Positions 1 to 8,010 of a stretch of 64,000 bases of DNA are shown piece by piece. Every line of letters starts with the position of its first letter. Position 1 is the stretch's first letter. The notes beneath the pieces are model-generated. The model had not been told where the DNA came from and made no database searches. It saw only the letters and a program-made list of their open reading frames with translations. The DNA lies in NCBI RefSeq assembly GCF_025770725.1, contig NZ_JANZKZ010000002.1, positions 1 through 64,000 of the forward strand, read 5' to 3'. The position numbers were made by a program, and so were the translations under genes. The DNA is from Sulfurospirillum oryzae. GTDB lineage: Bacteria > Campylobacterota > Campylobacteria > Campylobacterales > Sulfurospirillaceae.

Positions 1-1
1 A

Positions 2-127
2 ATTGAGAAGATCAATGTGATCTCTAAAGAGAATGTTGGAAGTATCGACAATGTCTCTCAAGCATCAGAACATTTACATGTAATGACTGAAAATCTCAAC
101 AATGAGCTTGGGAAGTTTAAGTCGTAA
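2..127 (+). CDS. Methyl-accepting chemotaxis protein, C-terminal end (partial)
   Basis: The window opens inside a reading frame that stops at 125-127. The 41 visible residues form a heptad-like helix with the pattern SxxNVSQASEHL...LNxELxKFK, which is the usual end of the cytoplasmic signalling hairpin of a chemoreceptor. The sensor and membrane parts lie upstream of the window, so the ligand is unknown. The LHV tripeptide near the end is encoded by one copy of the TTACATGTAA palindrome. The family call is an inference from a short tail. Confidence 0.7.
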   Translation: MEKINVISKENVGSIDNVSQASEHLHVMTENLNNELGKFKS

Positions 128-137
128 ATGATCCTCT

Positions 138-168
138 TTGCCCACGTTGTATCTCACTACGTGGGCAA
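138..168 (+). terminator. Intrinsic terminator after the chemoreceptor gene
   Basis: A perfect 10-bp inverted repeat (TTGCCCACGT at 138-147, ACGTGGGCAA at 159-168) with an 11-nt loop begins 11 bp after the stop codon. A short T-rich run follows. It separates the chemoreceptor from thiE. Confidence 0.8.
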
Positions 169-218
169 TTTAAGCTTTGAGTCTGTACAATCTTTGTTAA
201 AAAAAACAGAGAGTATGC

Positions 219-863
219 ATGTTAAACAAAGAACTCCTCAAGGGACTTTATGTCCTTACCGACGCAACACTTACCCCTACTGAAACGATGCTTGAACAAG
301 TTGAACGTGTTTTAAAATCGGGTGTAAATATCATTCAGTACCGTGATAAATATGCGAGTGATGAAGAAGCTGAGAAACAGTGCATTAGACTTCAAGCCTT
401 ATGTGATTATTACGAGGCGATTTTTATCATTGATGATCGCTTAGAAATCGCCCATCGCATCAATGCGGATGGTCTACATGTAGGCATGGATGATGTAAGC
501 TATGAAGAGGCTAGGGAACTTTTGGGAGCCGATAAAATCATTGGTGTTTCGTGTTATGGTGACATTGAGCGTGCAAAAAAGTACGCGGCTCTTGGAGCAG
601 ATTATGTTGCCTTTGGTGCGTTTTTCCCTTCGCCTACAAAACCACTCGCACACGTGGTGGAACATGAGGTTCTAGGTGCTGCAAAAGCTGAGTTAAATGT
701 TCCTATTTGTGCCATTGGTGGCATTAATGAAGAAAACATCCATTGGCTTTCACAGTATGATATTGCGATGTATTCGGTGATAAGTGCAGTCTATCAAGAA
801 GATGCTATTGAGGAAAATTTAGAAAAATTACAAGCAAAAATAGACTTTTTGCAAAACAAATAA
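219..863 (+). CDS. thiE: Thiamine phosphate synthase
   Basis: Joins the thiazole phosphate and pyrimidine pyrophosphate moieties to make thiamine phosphate in the cytoplasm. The 214 residues match the usual size of this TIM-barrel family. Visible motifs in order are QYRDK (40-44, pyrophosphate-binding region), IDDRLEIA (71-78), LHVGMDD (86-92, Mg-binding acidic pair), IIGVS (107-111), the SPTK loop (138-141) and AIGGI (165-169, phosphate binding). GAGAG a few bases upstream of the ATG serves as ribosome binding site. It is flanked by a terminator on the left and a structured repeat on the right, so it is probably transcribed alone. No other thiamine gene is in the window. Confidence 0.93.
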   Translation: MLNKELLKGLYVLTDATLTPTETMLEQVERVLKSGVNIIQYRDKYASDEEAEKQCIRLQALCDYYEAIFIIDDRLEIAHRINADGLHVGMDDVSYEEARELLGADKIIGVSCYGDIERAKKYAALGADYVAFGAFFPSPTKPLAHVVEHEVLGAAKAELNVPICAIGGINEENIHWLSQYDIAMYSVISAVYQEDAIEENLEKLQAKIDFLQNK

Positions 864-967
864 AGCACCAAGGGTGCACGGGCTTTCTGCCGAAGAAAAC
901 CTAGTGTTAACGTAGTTTTTGAAGCTTTGCTTTAAAAACGTGTTTAAAGTTCTGCAAGAACTCTAAT
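864..967 (-). repeat. Dispersed stem-loop repeat, copy 1 (reverse orientation)
   Basis: Begins directly after the thiE stop codon. Read on the minus strand it contains an AGTTCT/AGAACT hairpin, the conserved box CTACGTTAACACT (900-915 region), a stem GGTTTTCT/AGAAAGCC closed by a TCGGC loop, and a GCACC-N3-GGTGC hairpin. The same order of elements recurs at 6881-6988 and 26836-26968 on the plus strand. Probably works as a terminator or RNA processing element; function unknown. Confidence 0.75.
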
Positions 968-979
968 AAAGGAGCGGGC

Positions 980-1966
980 ATGATTTTGGAAAAGTTTGAT
1001 GTCTCCATCACCAATGCGAGTAAAGGAATGGCGCTAATGCTTATTTTATGGCATCACCTTTTCTATGAGAAGCCAGAGGCTGGCTTTATCGTGTTTCAAG
1101 CAGCACTTTTAGCTAAAGTGTGTGTGGGCATTTACGTTGTGCTCAGTGGTTATGGTCTGGCAGAATCGGTGAAGAAAAAAGGGCTTGAATTAGGGGCATT
1201 CTATAAACGAAGACTCCTTAAACTCTACATGAATTACTGGCTAATCGCGCTTATTTTTGTGCCAATTGGCGTATGGTTTATGGGAAGAACCCTTTCAAGT
1301 GTTTATGGCGAGCATGTTTTTCAAGGCTTCATCATTCAAATGCTAGGGCTTCACATGTTCACGTGGGTGAGTTATGGTTATAACGCTACGTGGTGGTTTA
1401 TGAGCCTCATCATCGTACTGTATGCGATCTTTCCGTTTGTGAATACACTCACTAAAAAGTACCATCTTTGGTTTTTGGCATTGACGGCGCTACTATTATT
1501 TGCACCGATTCCTCTTGTCAACGACTGGATTTTTCCGTTTGCCGTAGGTGTCTATCTTTCGCATAAAGATGGCTTTGTCAAAATGATTATTTGGTTTGAT
1601 AAACAAGGCAAGTGGCGTTTTTTAACGCTGGCAATTTTCACAGCGTTTGCGGCATGGTACAGACAAAATGGTTGGCTTTTCGATAGCATAAGAGCCGATA
1701 CTTTTTTTGGAATTTTACTCATTCTTTGGACAACAGAGCTGATTGTTTTTTCTTCTTGGGCAAAGAAGGCATTTGAGTTTGTAGGGGTTCATTCGTTCAA
1801 TATCTTTTTATTTCATACATTCATTTACTACTATTATTTCCCGAATTTTATTTACAGCTTTAAATATCCTGTGGTAATTTTTGCGGTACTTTTAGGTGTT
1901 TGTTTAGTGGTTTCTGTGGGAATTGAAAAGTTTAAAAAGAAAATAGGATTTGATAAATTGATCTAA
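980..1966 (+). CDS. Acyltransferase 3 family membrane protein
   Basis: A 328-residue protein with about ten hydrophobic segments and the early WHHLFYE and LSGYGLAES motifs typical of acyltransferase 3 (OafA/NodX-type) enzymes. These move acetyl or other acyl groups across the inner membrane onto surface polysaccharides. AAAGGAG just before the ATG is a strong ribosome binding site. There are no polysaccharide genes beside it, so the acceptor cannot be guessed. A perfect terminator follows at once, so it is monocistronic. Confidence 0.82.
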   Translation: MILEKFDVSITNASKGMALMLILWHHLFYEKPEAGFIVFQAALLAKVCVGIYVVLSGYGLAESVKKKGLELGAFYKRRLLKLYMNYWLIALIFVPIGVWFMGRTLSSVYGEHVFQGFIIQMLGLHMFTWVSYGYNATWWFMSLIIVLYAIFPFVNTLTKKYHLWFLALTALLLFAPIPLVNDWIFPFAVGVYLSHKDGFVKMIIWFDKQGKWRFLTLAIFTAFAAWYRQNGWLFDSIRADTFFGILLILWTTELIVFSSWAKKAFEFVGVHSFNIFLFHTFIYYYYFPNFIYSFKYPVVIFAVLLGVCLVVSVGIEKFKKKIGFDKLI

Positions 1967-1969
1967 CGC

Positions 1970-2001
1970 AAAAAGGGAAAGATAACGCTCTTTCCCTTTT
2001 T
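1970..2001. terminator. Bidirectional intrinsic terminator
   Basis: A perfect 13-bp inverted repeat (AAAAAGGGAAAGA / TCTTTCCCTTTTT, 6-nt loop) with an A run on one side and a T run on the other sits between two convergent genes. Its T tail runs into a TTACATGTAA palindrome. Confidence 0.9.
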
Positions 2002-2009
2002 ACATGTAA
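2000..2009. repeat. TTACATGTAA palindrome
   Basis: Intergenic copy between convergent genes, overlapping the T tail of the terminator. Part of the 31-copy set described in the findings. Confidence 0.95.
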
Positions 2010-2014
2010 ACGCT

Positions 2015-2524
2015 TTAAAGCGTTATTTTTTGGACAAATTTTTCGCTCATGTGATTAAACTCCGCGCTTTCAATCCAACTCTCTGGTGCTGAGATATACT
2101 CAACTAAATTTTCCAAAAGAACATAGTGTGCTCTCTCTTCTTCTGCAATGCGTAGAAATGCAGCTTTTTGTTCGCTATCTTCAATCATAAGTGCTTTTTC
2201 TATGTAAAACTTGTAGCTGTTCTCTTCTGAGCGTAAAGCGCTTTTGTAAAACTCTATTTGGTCTTGGCTAAAACGAGGAGATTGATTCTCTTTTCGCATT
2301 TTTTCGAAGATGTTTTTTGTATGGCTAAAAAGATCGACACTTGGTTGTGTTGGGATGATTTGATTTTTGTTCATTCTATCAAATACAATGTAATGTTTCA
2401 CTTCTTCATCTGCAAGCATTGTCAGAATTGACTTTACACCTTTGTCTTTTGTTTTCTCCGCAAGCTCTCTGTAGTAACGTTCGCCGTCTTTTTCGACTTT
2501 CATCGCGTATTCGTAGACATTCAT
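2015..2524 (-). CDS. Ferritin-like (rubrerythrin-type) diiron protein
   Basis: A 169-residue four-helix protein with two repeats of the diiron ligand pattern. The first half has E11/E15 and DEEVKH (39-44); the second half has SEENSYKFY followed by AEEERAHY. This is the arrangement of rubrerythrin and ferritin-like (COG1633) proteins, which oxidise iron or reduce peroxide. No C-terminal rubredoxin CxxC pair is present, so it is not a full rubrerythrin. Its role in peroxide or iron handling is inferred from the fold. It stands alone, convergent with the acyltransferase gene. Confidence 0.82.
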   Translation of the reverse strand: MNVYEYAMKVEKDGERYYRELAEKTKDKGVKSILTMLADEEVKHYIVFDRMNKNQIIPTQPSVDLFSHTKNIFEKMRKENQSPRFSQDQIEFYKSALRSEENSYKFYIEKALMIEDSEQKAAFLRIAEEERAHYVLLENLVEYISAPESWIESAEFNHMSEKFVQKITL

Positions 2525-2603
2525 CGTACACCCCTTTTGTGATATTTCGATAGATACTTATTTTATAGAGTATCTAGGATAAAAATCTGATAAAGAATTA
2601 TGC

Positions 2604-3245
2604 TTAATTCAAGATCAACATTAAAACTGCAAAGAAATGGCAAATGCTTCCACCTAGAACAAAAAAATGCCAAATGACATGGTTAAGATACAATCTCTTC
2701 CATACGTAAAAGAGAATCCCTATGGTATAAACAAGTCCTCCCGCGACTAAAAGAGATAAAAGGAGCGTGTCAAGGTTTGCTAACATAGGTTTTACCGCTA
2801 CCACGACCATCCATCCCATCAGTGCATATAATGCTAAAGAGAGACGTCCAAATCGCTCTGGATAAAAAAGCTTTAAACTCATACCAATACTTGCAATCGC
2901 CCATGCAATACCAAATAATGTCCAACCAAAAGCTCCTTTAATCCCTAAAAGGCAGATGGGAGTATAGGTTCCGGCAATGAGAATATAAATGGCGCAATGA
3001 TCGGCTTGGCGCAAAATAGATTTTATTTCGGGAATACGTATAGCATGATAGAGCGTAGATGTTCCATACATAACCATTAAAGAGAGTCCAAAGACAAGCG
3101 CACTTGCAATTTTTGCACCATCGCCACTTTGTCCTGCAAAAACCGTTAAAAGTGTAAGCGCACTGACGCTCAAAAGAAGTCCTATCCCATGCGTAATGCT
3201 ATGCCAAATCTCTTCCATGAGAGAATAAGAATGGGTTTCATCCAT
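2604..3245 (-). CDS. trhA: Hemolysin III / TrhA family membrane protein
   Basis: A 213-residue protein with seven predicted membrane helices and the conserved residues of the hemolysin III branch of the PAQR superfamily: HSITHG near the N terminus, STLYHA, ADHCAIYILIAGTYTP, and IWHFFVLGGSICHFF near the C terminus. The His and Asp residues are the expected metal site. Members affect membrane lipid balance and only some show haemolysis when overexpressed, so a toxin role should not be assumed. A TATAAT-type promoter lies 30 bp upstream. Confidence 0.88.
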   Translation of the reverse strand: MDETHSYSLMEEIWHSITHGIGLLLSVSALTLLTVFAGQSGDGAKIASALVFGLSLMVMYGTSTLYHAIRIPEIKSILRQADHCAIYILIAGTYTPICLLGIKGAFGWTLFGIAWAIASIGMSLKLFYPERFGRLSLALYALMGWMVVVAVKPMLANLDTLLLSLLVAGGLVYTIGILFYVWKRLYLNHVIWHFFVLGGSICHFFAVLMLILN

Positions 3246-3274
3246 TAGGGGTGCTCCTTTGTCATTAATGGCTC

Positions 3275-3280
3275 ATTATA
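3275..3280 (-). promoter_or_regulatory. -10 element of the hemolysin III gene
   Basis: TATAAT on the minus strand, about 30 bp upstream of the start codon at 3245. No convincing -35 box, as is usual for sigma-70 promoters of Campylobacterota. Confidence 0.55.
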
Positions 3281-3340
3281 CTCCGAAATAGTCAATAGTT
3301 TTTCTATAATGTATTGAGAGTATAATCTAAGGCAGATGTC

Positions 3341-3356
3341 GATACAATTTTGTATC
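3341..3356 (+). promoter_or_regulatory. Dyad upstream of the LysE-type exporter
   Basis: GATACAA-TT-TTGTATC, a 7-bp inverted repeat, lies between two possible -10 boxes (TATAAT near 3304 and 3321) and the start codon at 3380. It could be an operator or a small leader hairpin. No regulator gene is adjacent. Confidence 0.4.
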
Positions 3357-3357
3357 T

Positions 3358-3367
3358 TTACATGTAA
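3358..3367. repeat. TTACATGTAA palindrome
   Basis: Sits between the GATACAA dyad and the ribosome binding site of the LysE-type exporter gene. Confidence 0.95.
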
Positions 3368-3379
3368 AAGGAGAGTGTG

Positions 3380-4006
3380 ATGCTCGAGCTTCAAACCATT
3401 ATGATGTTTGTGACTGCTTCAACGCTTTTAGCGCTAGCTCCTGGTCCTGACATACTTTTTGTTTTAACCCAGTCGATGACAAAAGGAAGCCGCTCAGGCA
3501 TTGTGATAGCACTGGGTCTTTGCAGTGGACTTATTTTTCACACAACAGCCGTAGCGCTTGGTGTTGCAGTGATTTTTCAAACTTCCATTCTTGCTTTTAC
3601 TATTCTCAAATTTGTGGGAGCAGCGTATCTTTTATACCTTGCTTATATGGCTTTTAAAGATGCCAGTAAGAGTAAACTAGAGTCTGACAAAAGCCCACTG
3701 AGCCTTAAAGCACTCTATAAGCGTGGCATTTTTATGAACATTACTAATCCGAAAGTTTCCATTTTCTTTTTAGCCTTTTTACCACAGTTTACGAACGCTG
3801 AAATTGGGAACGTAACCGCTCAAATCTTTACACTTGGGGCGCTTTTTATGCTTTGTGCTTTTGTGGTCTTTAGTCTCGTCTCTCTTTTAGCGGGTCGTGT
3901 GGGTGCATGGTTTGCTCAAACCAAAAGTGGCGAGAAGATTTTAAACCGTGCGGCAGGAACGATCTTTGCGGTCTTGGCGCTCAAATTAGCCTTTGCGTCA
4001 AAGTAG
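3380..4006 (+). CDS. LysE/RhtB family amino-acid exporter
   Basis: A membrane protein of 208 residues with six hydrophobic segments. The N-terminal ALAPGPDILFVLTQSMTKGSRSG stretch is the hallmark of LysE/RhtB translocators, which export amino acids or related metabolites. The central region MNITNPKVSIFFLAFLPQF is also typical. The ATG at 3380 is preferred to the GTG at 3377 because AGGAG is then six bases away. The substrate cannot be read from the sequence. Confidence 0.88.
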   Translation: MLELQTIMMFVTASTLLALAPGPDILFVLTQSMTKGSRSGIVIALGLCSGLIFHTTAVALGVAVIFQTSILAFTILKFVGAAYLLYLAYMAFKDASKSKLESDKSPLSLKALYKRGIFMNITNPKVSIFFLAFLPQFTNAEIGNVTAQIFTLGALFMLCAFVVFSLVSLLAGRVGAWFAQTKSGEKILNRAAGTIFAVLALKLAFASK

Positions 4007-4015
4007 GCTTGTACG

Positions 4016-4108
4016 ATGAAAAAGTCTCAGCTTTTAGCCATCATTCTTGCACTTTTTGCAGGAGTGTTACTTATTGAAATTTTTTTACAAAATATCTTAG
4101 GCTCATAA
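4016..4108 (+). CDS. Possible 30-residue single-pass membrane peptide
   Basis: An ATG ten bases after the exporter stop codon opens a 30-codon frame: a short basic start (MKKSQ), about 20 hydrophobic residues and a short polar tail. The composition fits a small membrane protein. The ribosome binding site is weak and I recognise no family. It could be co-translated with the exporter or be chance. Confidence 0.4.
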   Translation: MKKSQLLAIILALFAGVLLIEIFLQNILGS

Positions 4109-4171
4109 AAAAATATCATACGCTTGTTCGACCTAACTGTTACGATAAGCCAAAAAATTATGGGAGTCTGT

Positions 4172-4915
4172 ATGAAAATAGGTCTTTTTATCCCCTGTTT
4201 TATGAATGAGTTATATCCTGAAGCCTCTATGGCAACGCTTAAAGTGCTGGAGAATTTAGGATTGGATGTGGAGTACCCACTTGAACAAACGTGTTGTGGA
4301 CAAGCACAAGCCAATACAGGTTGTGCCAAAGAGACAGCCGTTCTTGCAGAACGATTTTTTAAAATCTTCAAAGATTATGACTACATCGTAGCCCCTAGCG
4401 GAAGCTGTGTCAGTATGGTGCGCCATAACTACGCGCAGTTTTTAGAAGGAAGGGATGGTTTTGAACGGATGCGAAGCCATACCTATGAACTTGTTGAGTT
4501 TTTACATGATGTTGTTAAACCAACCTCTATGAATGCTACCTTTCCTCACAAAGTAGGCATTCACAACAGCTGTCATGCTCACAGGGAACTTGGACTTGCT
4601 AGCATGAGTGAGAAAAATGTACCCGAATTTTCCAAAATCAAAAATTTACTGGATAAAGTAAAAGGCATTAGCTACTCAGAACTGACACGCAAAGATGAGT
4701 GTTGTGGTTTTGGCGGTACGTTTGCCATCACCGAAGAGGCGATGAGTGTTGCGATGGGCAGAGCACGTTTGCAAGATCATCTCGATGCAGGAAGTGAGTA
4801 CATCACAGGCGTGGATATGTCGTGCTTGATGCACATGCAAGGGGTGATTGATCGTGAAAAGATGCCACTTAAAACCATTTATATCGCCCAAATTTTAGCA
4901 GGAGATGTCCAATGA
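4172..4915 (+). CDS. lldE: L-lactate oxidation complex subunit LldE (cysteine-rich CCG protein)
   Basis: First gene of a three-gene operon equal to LldEFG/LutABC, which oxidises L-lactate to pyruvate at the membrane and feeds electrons to quinone. The protein (247 residues) has the two CCG domains of the family: TCCGQAQ with a following cysteine in the first half, and HNSCHAHRELG plus ECCGFGG in the second. These bind unusual iron-sulfur clusters. The ATG at 4172 is chosen over an upstream TTG because GGGAG lies six bases before it and the protein then starts at the conserved MKIGLFIPCF. It overlaps lldF by four bases (ATGA). Confidence 0.92.
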   Translation: MKIGLFIPCFMNELYPEASMATLKVLENLGLDVEYPLEQTCCGQAQANTGCAKETAVLAERFFKIFKDYDYIVAPSGSCVSMVRHNYAQFLEGRDGFERMRSHTYELVEFLHDVVKPTSMNATFPHKVGIHNSCHAHRELGLASMSEKNVPEFSKIKNLLDKVKGISYSELTRKDECCGFGGTFAITEEAMSVAMGRARLQDHLDAGSEYITGVDMSCLMHMQGVIDREKMPLKTIYIAQILAGDVQ

Positions 4916-6285
4916 GTCACAACCATCCTGAACTTGCCGAAAAATTTGCCAGCAACGTTGAGCGCATGAAATGGCACGACAAAGCACTTTGGTTTGTCCG
5001 TGTTAAACGCGACACTCAAGCAAAAAGCTTAGACGAGTGGGAAGCGCTTCGCAATACGGCTGATAAAATCAAATCGCACACGCTTAGTAATTTAGATGAA
5101 TACCTTGATATCTTTGAGAAAAATGCTCTTGCACGAGGTATTCGCGTGCATTGGGCCAAAGATGCGAAAGAGCACAATGAAATTGTTTTAGATATTTTAC
5201 GCTCTAAAGGTGTGAAGATGCTTGTAAAGAGCAAATCCATGCTGACCGAGGAGTGCCATCTTAACCCATACCTTGAAAAAAATGGCATTGAGGTGGTCGA
5301 TACCGATCTTGGAGAGCGCATTGTACAACTGCGAAATGAGCCACCTTCCCACATCGTTTTACCTGCGATTCACCTCAAAAAAGAGGACGTTGGAACCACT
5401 TTTGAGAAGTTTTTGAAAACAGAAAAAGGCAACTCTGACCCGACGTACCTCACTCGTGCCGCACGTGCGCATTTGCGTGAGAAGTTTTTAGGGGCGGATG
5501 CTGCGATGACTGGTGTGAATTTTGCTATTGCTGAAACGGGTGGCATTGTCGTGTGTACCAATGAAGGCAATGCTGACTTGGGGGCAAGTTTGCCAAAGCT
5601 TCATATTGCGTGTATGGGCATTGAAAAGATTATTCCTCGCCTAAAAGATCTCAGTGTTTTCACACGCTTACTCGCTCGTAGCGCAACAGGTCAGCCCGTT
5701 ACTACCTACACGTCTCATTATCATGGCGCAGTCGAAGGTGGCGAAATGCACGTGGTTATCGTGGACAATGGGCGATCCAAAATCCTCAGCGATGAGCGTT
5801 ATGTCAAATCACTTCAGTGTATCCGTTGCGGTGCATGTTTGAACACATGTCCGATTTATCGAAGAAGTGGAGGGTATAGCTATGGTTATGTGATCCCAGG
5901 ACCCATTGGCTCAACACTAGCCCCTAGCCGTGATTTGAAAAAGTATTATAGTTTGCCATTTGCCTGCTCGCTTTGTTCTTCGTGCTCAAATGTTTGCCCT
6001 GTCAAAGTCGATTTGGCGCAACAGCTTTATCTCAAACGCCAAGATGTGGTGGATGCGGGGTATTTGAGTCCAGTCAAACACAATGCCTTAAAGATGGCAA
6101 CATGGCTGATGTGTCGTCCAAAACTCATGGATTTAGCAGGGTTTATGGCGCGCAAGATGGTGCCTATCTTGCCACGTTTTCTTGTCTATTCAAAATTCAA
6201 TCTGTGGGGAAAAAATAGAGAGTTACCACCATTCCCAAAAAACAGTTTTAAAGAACTTTACAAAGCAAAAAAGGGTATTAAATGA
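4912..6285 (+). CDS. lldF: L-lactate oxidation iron-sulfur protein LldF
   Basis: A 457-residue electron transfer subunit. The N-terminal two thirds is an LUD-type domain (NFAIAETGGIVVCTNEGNADL). The C-terminal part has two [4Fe-4S] motifs, C303-x2-C306-x2-C309-x3-CP and C352-x2-C355-x2-C358-x3-CP. Both are complete, so the protein should be functional. It overlaps lldE and lldG by four bases each, which implies translational coupling. No lactate permease is in the window. Confidence 0.94.
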   Translation: MSHNHPELAEKFASNVERMKWHDKALWFVRVKRDTQAKSLDEWEALRNTADKIKSHTLSNLDEYLDIFEKNALARGIRVHWAKDAKEHNEIVLDILRSKGVKMLVKSKSMLTEECHLNPYLEKNGIEVVDTDLGERIVQLRNEPPSHIVLPAIHLKKEDVGTTFEKFLKTEKGNSDPTYLTRAARAHLREKFLGADAAMTGVNFAIAETGGIVVCTNEGNADLGASLPKLHIACMGIEKIIPRLKDLSVFTRLLARSATGQPVTTYTSHYHGAVEGGEMHVVIVDNGRSKILSDERYVKSLQCIRCGACLNTCPIYRRSGGYSYGYVIPGPIGSTLAPSRDLKKYYSLPFACSLCSSCSNVCPVKVDLAQQLYLKRQDVVDAGYLSPVKHNALKMATWLMCRPKLMDLAGFMARKMVPILPRFLVYSKFNLWGKNRELPPFPKNSFKELYKAKKGIK

Positions 6286-6869
6286 GTTCACGTGAAGCCA
6301 TTTTAAAAGCGATCAAAGAGGGTAAGCCACGAAGTGAAAACGCTTTGCCAGAAGTTAATATTCTTCACACAACGTATGAAGATTTGGATGCTAAGTTTGC
6401 AACGACGCTAGCCAGTGTGGGTGGTAATGCGGTTCATTTGGAAGACAAACACGCCATAGAAGCCTACGTTAAAGAGCATTATAAAGATGCAGCCGTGATC
6501 GTCTCAACCGTAGAAGGCTTGTCAATAAACACCAAAGAACTGAATGCAACGGACGATCCGCATACGCTAAAAGACGTTGATTTGGCGATCATCAAAGGCG
6601 AATTTGCCGTGGCAGAAAACGGCGCGGTATGGGTGAAAGAGGCAGATGCAAGACACCGTGCGCTCTATTTCATCGCTCAAAAGTTGATGATTGTTGTTCC
6701 TAAAGGTGAACTTGTCCACAGTATGCATGAAGCCTACACCAGAGTGAATTTTGATGCAAAGGATGTTTTTGGTCTTTTTATCAGTGGACCATCCAAGACA
6801 GCTGACATCGAGCAATCTTTGGTTATCGGAGCGCATGGCGCTACTGAGGCATGTGTGGTGTTCGTATAA
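6282..6869 (+). CDS. lldG: L-lactate oxidation protein LldG (LUD domain)
   Basis: Third gene of the lactate operon, 195 residues, coupled to lldF by an ATGA overlap. The start MSSREAILKAIKEGKP and the central GEFAVAENGAVWV and GAHGATEACVVFV segments match the LUD family (YkgG/LutC). It is needed with LldE and LldF for lactate oxidation, although its own chemistry is not settled. A structured repeat (copy 2) begins just after the stop codon and probably ends the operon. Confidence 0.92.
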   Translation: MSSREAILKAIKEGKPRSENALPEVNILHTTYEDLDAKFATTLASVGGNAVHLEDKHAIEAYVKEHYKDAAVIVSTVEGLSINTKELNATDDPHTLKDVDLAIIKGEFAVAENGAVWVKEADARHRALYFIAQKLMIVVPKGELVHSMHEAYTRVNFDAKDVFGLFISGPSKTADIEQSLVIGAHGATEACVVFV

Positions 6870-6880
6870 TAATGCTATAC

Positions 6881-6988
6881 GCTTTCAAAGCACAGCTCTG
6901 AAAGCTACGTTAACACTGGGTTTCCTTCGGCAGGAAGCCCATGCACCTTTGGTGCTTTTACTTCTTGCAAAATAGATTTTGCAAGAAG
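6881..6988 (+). repeat. Dispersed stem-loop repeat, copy 2, with terminator hairpin
   Basis: Four stems in order: GCTTTCA/TGAAAGC (6881-6905), the box CTACGTTAACACT (6905-6917), GGGTTTCC/GGAAGCCC (6918-6940) closed by TTCGGCA, GCACC/GGTGC (6943-6955) followed by TTTT, then a 12-bp hairpin CTTCTTGCAAAA/TTTTGCAAGAAG (6961-6988). Element order matches copies 1 and 3. It lies between convergent genes. Confidence 0.85.
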
Positions 6989-7010
6989 TCTAATATCGAT
7001 ACCTCTCTTT

Positions 7011-7020
7011 TTACATGTAA
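7011..7020. repeat. TTACATGTAA palindrome
   Basis: Intergenic copy between lldG and the convergent transporter gene, three bases from the latter's stop codon. Confidence 0.95.
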
Positions 7021-7023
7021 AGA

Positions 7024-7932
7024 CTAAAGAAGTTTCTCTTTGGCACGAAATCTAGGAAGTTGAGAGATAATAATTCCCCCAAAGATCACAAAGCTTGCCA
7101 TCATTTCCGTTTGACTAAGCACTTCTCCCAAAAGAATATAAGCCAGTAAAACCGTAAAGACAGGAATGAGGTTGACAAACACAGATGCTTTTGAAGCTTC
7201 AATGCGACCAAGGGCAAGGTTAAACATGCCGTATCCTCCAAGCGTAACCACAATGCCTAGATAGCAAATCCAGCCAACGACTTCTCCTGTAATGGTCATA
7301 GGAAGTGTTAGATACTCCCAAAGTGCCAATGGCGCAAAAAAGATTGTACCTATAAACGTTTGGATGGCAGTCAAGAAAAGGGCTGAAAATCTTTGGCTGA
7401 GGTAACGCACCGAGATGGCATACCATGTACCACAGACCATTGCACAAAATTCTAAGAGATTCCCTAAAAGTGGGTTACTGGCGTGTTCGCTGCTTTGTGC
7501 GCCAAGACTGAGCCAAACAGCTCCTGAAACGGCAAGAATAGAGCCGATGACGACGCGCTTGCTAAGATACTCTTTGAGCACGAAACTTGCGGCTATGGCA
7601 GTCATTAAAGGCATCATAGAAGTGATCATACCTGCTTGGGAAGCGGTGGTCAGTTGCAGTGCTTTGGCTTCAAAGATAAAGTAAAGGCATGGTTCAAAGA
7701 GCGTGAGCAAAAAAATGTATTTGACATCTTTTTTCGTAAATTCAAGTTTGCAAAAGCCTTTGATAAAATAGACAAAACAGAGACTGGCTACCAGCATACG
7801 ACCAAACATCAAGCTCATAGGTCCCAGCGGTCCTAAAGCGGCTTTAAAAGCAATAAATGAACTCGCCCATGTCAGCATAGCGGTGAGTAAAAATAAAATG
7901 CCAATCAAATCAATGCGTTGTTGCTTCATCAC
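7024..7932 (-). CDS. EamA/DMT family transporter
   Basis: A 302-residue protein with ten hydrophobic helices arranged as two repeats of five, the layout of the drug/metabolite transporter superfamily. The repeat starts are visible as LTWASSFIAFKAALGPLGPM and MVCGTWYAISVRYLSQRF, and the end as ASVFVNLIPVFTVLLAYILLGE. These proteins export amino acids or metabolites; the substrate is unknown. It is divergent from the esterase gene with only a short shared promoter region. Confidence 0.87.
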   Translation of the reverse strand: MMKQQRIDLIGILFLLTAMLTWASSFIAFKAALGPLGPMSLMFGRMLVASLCFVYFIKGFCKLEFTKKDVKYIFLLTLFEPCLYFIFEAKALQLTTASQAGMITSMMPLMTAIAASFVLKEYLSKRVVIGSILAVSGAVWLSLGAQSSEHASNPLLGNLLEFCAMVCGTWYAISVRYLSQRFSALFLTAIQTFIGTIFFAPLALWEYLTLPMTITGEVVGWICYLGIVVTLGGYGMFNLALGRIEASKASVFVNLIPVFTVLLAYILLGEVLSQTEMMASFVIFGGIIISQLPRFRAKEKLL

Positions 7933-8010
7933 GTAATCTCTTTATTAAAAAATGTTTGAAATTGTATCTTTTGTTTGCTAAAACCATCTGCCTTGGTGTA
8001 CAATGTACGC

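Noticed and set aside
4027-4371. 114-codon minus-strand frame over the start of lldE
   Set aside because: It is the antisense shadow of lldE, with no motifs or upstream signals.
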